Below, piece by piece: positions 12,102-17,984 of a stretch of 17,984 nt of DNA. The stretch is from the NCBI GenBank assembly GCA_946533175.1, contig CAMNBS010000017.1, positions 1-17,984 on the forward strand, given 5' to 3'. Both the position numbers and the translations under genes were made by a program. The DNA comes from an uncultured Clostridia bacterium (GTDB lineage Bacteria > Bacillota_I > Bacilli_A > RF39 > UBA660). How positions within the stretch are numbered: position 1 is the first letter of the stretch; the number at the start of each line of letters is the position of its first letter. The notes beneath the pieces were generated by a model. That model was not told the origin of the DNA, ran no database searches, and saw only the letters and a list, made by a program, of their open reading frames with translations.

Positions 12102-13862
12102 ATGTTAATGATAAAAATGTTTAAAAATATGTCAAAAAAGGAAATTGTTTTTTTTATTAGTAGTATTTTATTTATGATATTACAAGTATGGCTTGAATTA
12201 AAAATACCTGATTATATGTCGGATATTACAAAATTAGTGACCACTGGTGGCGAAACTAGTGAAGTAATACATATTGGAATATTAATGATTTTATGTGCTT
12301 TAGGTGGTTTTTTAGTATCCGTTATTATTGGTTATTTTTCTTCATATGTGGGAACTTCTTTTGAAAAAAATCTTCGTTCTAAAGTTTTTCGTAAAGTCCA
12401 AAGTTTTGGGATGGAAGAAATAAAAAAGTTTTCTACGAGTAGTTTAATTACTAGAAATACTAATGATGTTACGCAAGTTAAAAACTTTGTTGTTATGGGA
12501 AGTCAGATGCTTGCCAGAGCTCCTATTATGGCTTCTATGGCGATATTTAAAATTCTTGGAAAAGAATGGCAATTTTCTGCTATAACAGCAATTGGAGTAT
12601 TAATGATTTTTATTATGATTGCAATTGTTATTGTTTTTGCTATACCACGTTTTAAAAAGATTCAAAAATTAACAGATAATCTAAATCGTATTACTCGAGA
12701 AAACTTAACAGGAATAAAAGTTGTTCGTGCTTTTAATGCTTCAAATTACCAAGAAAAAAAGTTTTATAGTGCAAATGATGAATTAACAAAAACACATTTA
12801 TTTGTAGGAAGAATTATGTCTTTAATGGATCCTGTAATGACTTTGGTTATGTCAGGGGTTCCTCTTGCTATTTATTTTGTTGGATCTAATCTTATTAATT
12901 CCGTTGGTTTAATGGATAAAGTAGTGTTATTTAGTGATATGGTTGTATTTTCTAGCTATGCTATTCAAGTTATTTTATCTTTTACCTTCTTGGTAATGAT
13001 TTTTGTTATTTATCCTCGAGCAGCGGTATCAATGGGACGTATTAGTGAAATACTTGATACTAAAATAAAAGTAATAGATGGGGATTACATAGGAGATACT
13101 ATTTCTAAAGGAATAATTGAATTTAAAAATGTTTCCTTTAAGTATCCTGATGCTGAAGAATGTATTTTAGAAAATATTAATTTAACAATTAACGCTGGTG
13201 AAACAGTGGCTTTTATTGGTGGAACAGGAAGTGGCAAAAGTACTCTTATTAATTTAATTCCTAGATTTTATGATGTAACAAGTGGAGAAATACTTCTTGA
13301 TGGTGTAAATATAAAGAATTATAATTTGCATTATTTACATGATAAAATTGGTTATGTTCCTCAAAAGGCTATTTTGTTTAAGGGAAGTGTTAAAAGTAAT
13401 GTTTTATTTGGCAAAAATAATCAAAAAATACAAGATGGTGAAGTCGAAAAAGCTTTAAAAGTAGCTCAAGCATATGATTTTGTTAGTAAAATGGATAAGA
13501 AGATTGATTCATCAATTGCTCAATCTGGGACAAATGTATCGGGTGGTCAAAAACAAAGACTTTCTATCGCTAGAGCGATTTATAAAAATCCTTTAATCTT
13601 TCTTTTTGATGATGCTTTTTCGGCTCTAGACTATAAAACAGATTATGCCTTACGTAAAGAATTAGCTAGTAAATATAAAGGGATAACCAAAGTTATTGTT
13701 GCGAGTAGAGTAGGAACAATTATAGATGCTGATAAAATAGTTGTATTAGAAAATGGTAAATGTGTTGGTATTGGAAAACATCACGAATTATTAAAGAAAT
13801 GTGCGGTATATCAAGAAATATGTAAATCACAGTTATCCAAGGAGGAGATAGAAAATGCATAA
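12102..13862 (+). CDS. Heterodimeric ABC exporter subunit with degenerate ATPase site (BmrC/TM287-like)
   Basis: A half-transporter of about 586 residues. Six membrane helices fill residues 1-315 (ABC type IV exporter fold), followed by one ATPase domain. Walker A is GGTGSGKST (about 374), the Q-loop is in GYVPQKA and the signature is VSGGQKQR (about 480). Walker B is LIFLFDD, where the catalytic Glu is Asp505. The switch His is Ser536 (VASRVGTI). Loss of Glu and His with a good signature is the pattern of the non-catalytic subunit in heterodimeric exporters. The partner follows with an 8-base overlap. Such pumps export drugs or lipids; the substrate is not predictable. Of the clustered ATGs, 12102 fits AAAGG (12092-12096) better than 12099; 12108 is also possible. 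Residue numbers count from 12099. Confidence 0.92.
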   Translation: MLMIKMFKNMSKKEIVFFISSILFMILQVWLELKIPDYMSDITKLVTTGGETSEVIHIGILMILCALGGFLVSVIIGYFSSYVGTSFEKNLRSKVFRKVQSFGMEEIKKFSTSSLITRNTNDVTQVKNFVVMGSQMLARAPIMASMAIFKILGKEWQFSAITAIGVLMIFIMIAIVIVFAIPRFKKIQKLTDNLNRITRENLTGIKVVRAFNASNYQEKKFYSANDELTKTHLFVGRIMSLMDPVMTLVMSGVPLAIYFVGSNLINSVGLMDKVVLFSDMVVFSSYAIQVILSFTFLVMIFVIYPRAAVSMGRISEILDTKIKVIDGDYIGDTISKGIIEFKNVSFKYPDAEECILENINLTINAGETVAFIGGTGSGKSTLINLIPRFYDVTSGEILLDGVNIKNYNLHYLHDKIGYVPQKAILFKGSVKSNVLFGKNNQKIQDGEVEKALKVAQAYDFVSKMDKKIDSSIAQSGTNVSGGQKQRLSIARAIYKNPLIFLFDDAFSALDYKTDYALRKELASKYKGITKVIVASRVGTIIDADKIVVLENGKCVGIGKHHELLKKCAVYQEICKSQLSKEEIENA

Positions 13863-15636
13863 TCGGAAAAATGAAATTGCCAAGGACTTTAAAGGGTCAA
13901 TCAAAAAATTAATTAAATATAATAAAGTGATTGTAAGATTACTTTTAATATCTCTTGTCCTTTCTTTTATTTCAAGCTTATTAACTATCATTGGTCCTGA
14001 TAAATTAAAAGATATAACAAATATTATTAGAGAAAGCTTTACTACAGGAATTGATTTAGTGAAAATAAAGAATATTACCATTGTGTTAGTTATTATCTAT
14101 TTATTAAGTGCAATATTTAGTTATATTCAGGGATTTCTTATGACATCAGTGACTGCTCGTTTTCAAAAAAATATGCGAAATGATATATCAAAAAAAATAA
14201 ATCTTTTGCCATTATCTTATTTTGATAAAATAACTGTTGGTGATATTTTATCTAGAGTAACGAATGATGTTGATACTATTGGTTTTACTATGACTCAAAG
14301 TCTTAGTAGTATTGTTGGTTCTACAACTTTGTTAATTGGATCAGTTATTATGATGTTTTATACTAATTGGCTTTTAGCGATTACGGCGATTTTATCAACG
14401 ATAATTGGACTTGTCTTAGTTGTGGTGATTATTATTCGTAGTCAAAAATATTTCAATGAAGTTCAGAAATCATTGGGGGAAATGAATGGTCATATTGAAG
14501 AGGTTTTTTCAGGACACAATGTTGTAAAAGTATATAATGCTGAAGATGAGACAAATAAGCGTTTTGATGATATTAATAATCATTTGTTTGAATGTGGACG
14601 AAAAAGTCAATTTTTATCGGGTTTAATGCATCCTTTAATGGGATTCACTGGAAACTTTGGTTACGTCGTTGTTTGCGTGGTAGGATCTATTTTAGTGCTT
14701 AATAAAACAATTGATTTTGGAGTTATTGTTGCTTTTATGATGTATATTAAATTTTTTACACGACCATTAATGCAAATAGCTCAATCTTTTACGGGAATTC
14801 AGAGTGCAGCAGCTGCTAGTGAAAGAGTATTTGAATTTTTAGAAGCTTCTGAAATGAGTGATGAAAAAGAAATTACAGATGTTTTAAATGCTCGTGATAT
14901 AAAAGGAAATTTAACTTTTCAAAATGTTGGTTTTAGTTATGTTAAAGGGAAAAAAATTATTAAAAACTTTAGTGCCAATGTCAAAAGTGGTGAAAAAATT
15001 GCTATTGTTGGACCAACGGGAGCTGGAAAAACAACCATTGTTAATTTACTAATGAAATTTTATGATTTAGATAATGGTGATATATTAATTGATAATCATT
15101 CTATTCATAATTTAACAAGAGAGAATGTTCATGATTTATTTACAATGGTTTTACAAGATACTTGGATTTTTGAAGGAACTATCAAAGAAAATATTCGCTA
15201 TAATAATAAAAATATTACGGATGAAGAAATAATTGATGCTTGTAAAAAAGTAGGATTACATCATTTAATTAAAACATTACCTAAAGGATATGATACTATT
15301 CTTAATGATAGTGATAATTTATCAGCTGGTGAAAAGCAATTGTTAACTATTGCTCGCGCAATGATTAGTCAAAAGCCGTATTTAATTTTAGATGAAGCAA
15401 CAAGTAATGTTGATACTAGAACTGAAGAATTAGTAGCGAAAGCGATGGATAAACTAAGTAAAGGAAAAACTAGTTTTATTATTGCCCATCGTCTATCAAC
15501 GATTCGTAATGCTGATTTGATTTTAGTTATGAATAATGGTGATATTATTGAACAAGGAAAACATGAAGAATTATTAAAGAAAAATGGTTTTTATGCCGAA
15601 TTATATAATTCACAGTTTCAAGATATATTAGAATAA
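13855..15636 (+). CDS. Heterodimeric ABC exporter subunit with canonical ATPase site (BmrD/TM288-like)
   Basis: A 593-residue half-transporter: a charged N-terminus, six membrane helices (about 25-340) and an ATPase domain. Walker A is GPTGAGKTT (from Gly386), Walker B and catalytic base are YLILDEATSNVD (Asp513, Glu514) and the switch His545 is in FIIAHRLSTI. The signature is altered to LSAGEKQL (from Leu489). Its intact Walker/Glu/His set, paired with the partner's VSGGQ, forms the one competent ATP site. Its LSAGE faces the partner's degenerate site. The gene overlaps the upstream subunit by 8 bases and has AAGGAGG at 13839-13845. A strong terminator directly follows. Confidence 0.94.
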   Translation: MHNRKNEIAKDFKGSIKKLIKYNKVIVRLLLISLVLSFISSLLTIIGPDKLKDITNIIRESFTTGIDLVKIKNITIVLVIIYLLSAIFSYIQGFLMTSVTARFQKNMRNDISKKINLLPLSYFDKITVGDILSRVTNDVDTIGFTMTQSLSSIVGSTTLLIGSVIMMFYTNWLLAITAILSTIIGLVLVVVIIIRSQKYFNEVQKSLGEMNGHIEEVFSGHNVVKVYNAEDETNKRFDDINNHLFECGRKSQFLSGLMHPLMGFTGNFGYVVVCVVGSILVLNKTIDFGVIVAFMMYIKFFTRPLMQIAQSFTGIQSAAAASERVFEFLEASEMSDEKEITDVLNARDIKGNLTFQNVGFSYVKGKKIIKNFSANVKSGEKIAIVGPTGAGKTTIVNLLMKFYDLDNGDILIDNHSIHNLTRENVHDLFTMVLQDTWIFEGTIKENIRYNNKNITDEEIIDACKKVGLHHLIKTLPKGYDTILNDSDNLSAGEKQLLTIARAMISQKPYLILDEATSNVDTRTEELVAKAMDKLSKGKTSFIIAHRLSTIRNADLILVMNNGDIIEQGKHEELLKKNGFYAELYNSQFQDILE

Positions 15637-15659
15637 AAACTCATTAGTGAGTTTTTTTT
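15635..15659 (+). terminator. Rho-independent terminator after the ABC exporter pair
   Basis: AAAAACTCA (15635-15643) pairs with TGAGTTTTT (15648-15656) around TTAG, with the T run to 15659. It begins in the stop codon region and separates the heterodimer from the third ABC-like gene. Confidence 0.88.
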
Positions 15660-15702
15660 CATATTATTGAAAAAAATATTCAAACTAATAATGGTGAATA
15701 TT

Positions 15703-17394
15703 ATGTCTAAAGAAGAAAATAAAAGAATTTTATTAGAACATAAAGGAAAATTTATTTGGAAGTTTATTATTAGTGTTATTTTAAATATATTATTATTAAT
15801 TATACCTATTTATTATAGTAAAATGATTGATGATATTACTTTAAATAATTTTAATAATGCTTATTTATTCTTGATTATTTTTGGTTTTTTAACTATTTTT
15901 TATCGTTTTGTTGAATATTTTAATCAAAAGGCTTATTATTCTTTATTTTTTGGATTATATAATTCTTTTATGAAATTAGGTTTAGCGAAAACATTTAATA
16001 ATTCGATTTATAGTTTGTCGCGCTTTAGTTTATCAGAGTATAGTAATATTATGAGTGAAGATTTTGAAATGGTTAGTGATTATTACAGTACCTTAGTAAT
16101 CAGAATTGTAGAAATTTTAGAGTTTATTTATATTATTGTTTATTTTTTCTTTATTAATAGTTATATTGGAATAATTACGTTGATTTCTTCAATAATGGTA
16201 ACTTTTCTTCTTTTTTATTTTAATAAATTTATTAAAGAAATAAATACTGAAAGAAAAATAAGAAATGATAAAAGAATAAGTCTTTTTCAAGAAATATTTT
16301 TAAGTGTCAAAACAATCAAAGGTTTTAACATATTAACATTTATTTATGATAGAATTGCAAGTGTTATTAGTGATTATATTAATTGGCATACAAAACTTAA
16401 TATGAATCGCTATAATTTAAGAGAAATAACTTTAGGAATTGTTGATTTTTTTAAAATCATTTCGTTATTTATTGGAATTAAATTAATTATGAATGGTTAT
16501 ATGACAATTGGTACAATTACGATTATTTATAGTTATTATTCTAAACTTAGTGAACTTTTTACTTCCATAATTACTTTATCCGAAAGCTTAAATAATAAAA
16601 AAGTATCTTTAAAAAGAATAGAGAAGTTGTTTCAGTATGCTATTGATCATGTGACTAATGAAAGCGATTTTAATGATATAGAAGGTGAAATATGTTTTCA
16701 AAATGTTTTATATGGTAATAAAATAACGCCTATTTTAAATAATGTAAGTTTTAATATAAAATCAAATAGTCTTATAGTTTTATCGGGAAGTAATAAAAGT
16801 TGTGAGGGAATTTTTGATTTATTACTTGGATATAATCGTCTTCATTCAGGTAATATTTTAATTGATAATATTAATATTTTGGACTATAGTAGAGAAAATA
16901 TTAGTAATAATATCGGTTTTATTATGGAATATCCTAGTTTTTTTAATACTTCAATTAAAGATAATTTAACTATTTTTGATAGTAATTTTGAAAATGTTAT
17001 AGAAGTTTGTAAATATTTAAAAATAGATGATTATATTATGAATTTAAAAGATGGATATGAAACTATTTTAATTAATAATGCAAGTAATATTGATGAAGAT
17101 GTAAAATATTTATTAGCGTTATCGCGTCTCTTTTTAAAGAAAAGTAAAATTATTTTAATTAATAATATCTTGGATCATGTTAGTAAGCCTGTTTATCAAC
17201 AAATATTAGAGATTATATTTAATTTGAAGTTTGAACATACAATTATGATGATTACCAGAGATAGGAGTATTATTGAAAAAAAAGAAATTGATGAGGTTAT
17301 TTTTTTAGCATATGGTAAGGTTATTGGGGCTGGAAAGCATCAAGAAATGTCTAAAAAGAATCAAGAATACAAAAATTTGTTAAATAAAATGTAA
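15703..17394 (+). CDS. ABC-exporter-like protein with a fully degenerate ATPase domain (pseudo-ABC)
   Basis: About 563 residues with the architecture of an ABC half-exporter: six membrane helices in the first 300 residues and a C-terminal nucleotide-binding-like domain. The fold landmarks align with its neighbours (ILNNVSFNIKSNSLIVLSG, SGNILIDNINILDY, IKDNLTIF, GYETIL). Every catalytic motif is lost: Walker A is SGSNKSCEG (near 361-369), the Q-loop is IMEYPSF without Gln, the signature is NIDED (near 462), Walker B with Glu is IILINN (Asn487-Asn488) and the switch His is gone (MITRDRS). A full-length intact frame suggests a kept, non-ATPase role. The chosen ATG (15703) has GGTGA five bases upstream. 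Alternatives are ATG 15691 and TTG 15667. No clear promoter was found; it may be a low-level or readthrough gene. Function unknown. Confidence 0.82.
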   Translation: MSKEENKRILLEHKGKFIWKFIISVILNILLLIIPIYYSKMIDDITLNNFNNAYLFLIIFGFLTIFYRFVEYFNQKAYYSLFFGLYNSFMKLGLAKTFNNSIYSLSRFSLSEYSNIMSEDFEMVSDYYSTLVIRIVEILEFIYIIVYFFFINSYIGIITLISSIMVTFLLFYFNKFIKEINTERKIRNDKRISLFQEIFLSVKTIKGFNILTFIYDRIASVISDYINWHTKLNMNRYNLREITLGIVDFFKIISLFIGIKLIMNGYMTIGTITIIYSYYSKLSELFTSIITLSESLNNKKVSLKRIEKLFQYAIDHVTNESDFNDIEGEICFQNVLYGNKITPILNNVSFNIKSNSLIVLSGSNKSCEGIFDLLLGYNRLHSGNILIDNINILDYSRENISNNIGFIMEYPSFFNTSIKDNLTIFDSNFENVIEVCKYLKIDDYIMNLKDGYETILINNASNIDEDVKYLLALSRLFLKKSKIILINNILDHVSKPVYQQILEIIFNLKFEHTIMMITRDRSIIEKKEIDEVIFLAYGKVIGAGKHQEMSKKNQEYKNLLNKM

Positions 17395-17401
17395 AAAATA
17401 A

Positions 17402-17429
17402 TTGACTTTACTAGTTATTATGATATAAT
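17402..17429 (+). promoter_or_regulatory. Promoter of tRNA-Ala
   Basis: TTGACT (17402-17407), a 16-bp spacer and TATAAT (17424-17429) with TG at 17421-17422. Transcription should start near 17436. The short leader contains CTGAA/TTCAG (17438-17442 with 17448-17452). Confidence 0.85.
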
Positions 17430-17463
17430 TTTAATTGCTGAAGTTAATTCAGTAATTAATTTT

Positions 17464-17539
17464 GGGGCATTAGCTCAGCTGGGAGAGCGTCACGTTTGCA
17501 CCGTGAAGGTCAACGGTTCGATCCCGTTATGCTCCACCA
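17464..17539 (+). tRNA. tRNA-Ala(TGC)
   Basis: Acceptor GGGGCAT pairs with ATGCTCC and contains the G3-U70 wobble that defines tRNA-Ala. Anticodon stem TCACG/CGTGA has loop TTTGCAC, anticodon TGC. The T-loop is TTCGATC, discriminator A, and CCA is encoded at 17537-17539. Confidence 0.98.
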
Positions 17540-17549
17540 AATTGACTTT

Positions 17550-17574
17550 AAAACTACGAAAAATCGTAGTTTTT
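17550..17574 (+). terminator. Rho-independent terminator after tRNA-Ala
   Basis: AAAACTACGA (17550-17559) pairs with TCGTAGTTTT (17564-17573) around AAAA, with T continuing to 17574. It lies just before the tgt ribosome binding site, so some readthrough may feed tgt. Confidence 0.85.
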
Positions 17575-17589
17575 ATTTTAGAGGTGTCT

Positions 17590-17984
17590 ATGAAGATTAA
17601 GTATAATTTAATCAAAAATGAAAAAAATACTAAAGCTAGACTTGGAACATTAGAAACTAATTATGGAGTGTATGATACCCCAATGTTTATGCCTGTTGGA
17701 ACTAGAGCATCAGTAAAAGGGATTACTCCAGATGAAATATATGATATTAAAAGCGGCATAATATTAGCTAATACATATCATTTATGGTTAAGACCTGGAC
17801 CAGATTTAATAGAAAAAGCTGGTGGTTTGCATAAGTTTATGAATTATCATGGACCTATTCTTACAGATAGTGGTGGATTTCAAGTATTTAGTTTAGCAAG
17901 ACCTAAGGACATTACTGAAGAAGGGGTTCATTTTAAAAGCCATATAGATGGTTCTAAACTTTTTTTAACACCTGAAAAATCTAT
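17590..17984 (+). CDS. tgt: tRNA-guanine transglycosylase, 5' part (3' end beyond the window)
   Basis: The first 131 codons of Tgt, which swaps guanine 34 for preQ1 in tRNAs with GUN anticodons during queuosine synthesis. Visible family blocks: TKARLGTLETNYGVYDTPMF, MPVGTRASVKGITPDEI, ILANTYHLWLRPG and HGPILTDSGGFQVFSLA, where the Asp of TDSGGFQ is the conserved active-site acid. The nucleophilic Asp and the zinc site are downstream of the window. The ATG at 17590 has GAGGTG at 17581-17586. No promoter of its own is evident between the tRNA-Ala terminator and the start. Both tRNA-His(GTG) here and the usual Asp, Asn and Tyr tRNAs would be substrates. Confidence 0.95.
   Translation, partial: MKIKYNLIKNEKNTKARLGTLETNYGVYDTPMFMPVGTRASVKGITPDEIYDIKSGIILANTYHLWLRPGPDLIEKAGGLHKFMNYHGPILTDSGGFQVFSLARPKDITEEGVHFKSHIDGSKLFLTPEKS

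Noticed and set aside
15664..15702. A TTG start at 15667 for the pseudo-ABC protein and a promoter in the same bases
   Set aside because: TTG has no ribosome binding site and lies directly after a terminator; ATG 15703 has GGTGA at a good distance. The promoter-like bases match consensus poorly.

Overview
The window is a low-GC, AT-rich stretch. Protein genes and tRNAs are nearly all on the + strand and packed tightly. TGA is used as a stop (sigE), so the standard bacterial code applies. The strong AGGAGG-type ribosome binding sites, SigA-like promoters (five with an extended TGn -10) and a SpoIIGA/pro-SigE pair indicate an endospore-forming Firmicute. The AT bias and the mix of families suggest an uncultured gut Bacilli lineage near the Erysipelotrichia/Mollicutes branch. 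That placement is inference; no phylogenetic marker was compared.

Layout. 1-1125: the tail of an unknown gene, a CvpA-type membrane protein and a short thioredoxin. 1150-4751: a three-gene operon of a degenerate alkaline-phosphatase/iPGM-fold protein, a tandem-DUF1538 membrane protein and a tandem P-II-like protein. This is the most likely place for an undescribed system: a possible P-II-regulated ion or solute transporter with a catalytically dead partner. 4752-5213: no protein gene, but a well-delimited structured noncoding RNA with its own promoter and terminator and a 10-nt perfect Shine-Dalgarno sequence. 5214-7666: a translationally coupled pair, a single-pass membrane protein with two similar extracellular domains and a phosphodiester glycosidase (NAGPA) family protein.

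7718-9215: spoIIGA-sigE, the protease and pro-sigma factor of the early mother cell. 9195-10203: an unusual tRNA-Thr(GGT) that is the leader of a hypothetical gene, then tRNA-His(GTG). 10205-11057: a signal-less, endolysin-like modular wall hydrolase (papain-like catalytic domain, Cpl-7 repeat, LysM). 11066-11976: a TtcA-family PP-loop tRNA thiolase. 11990-15659: a heterodimeric ABC exporter with one degenerate and one canonical ATPase site, preceded by a seven-residue leader ORF inside an inverted repeat (possible attenuation). 15703-17394: a third ABC-exporter-like protein in which every ATPase motif has decayed. 17402-17574: tRNA-Ala(TGC). 17590 to the end: the 5' part of tgt, the queuosine transglycosylase whose substrates include tRNA-His(GTG).

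Two themes recur. Terminators and the next promoter are fused or overlapping at four places. Two long intact ORFs are pseudoenzymes of well-known families. Functional calls rest on motifs read by eye; no searches or folding programs were run.
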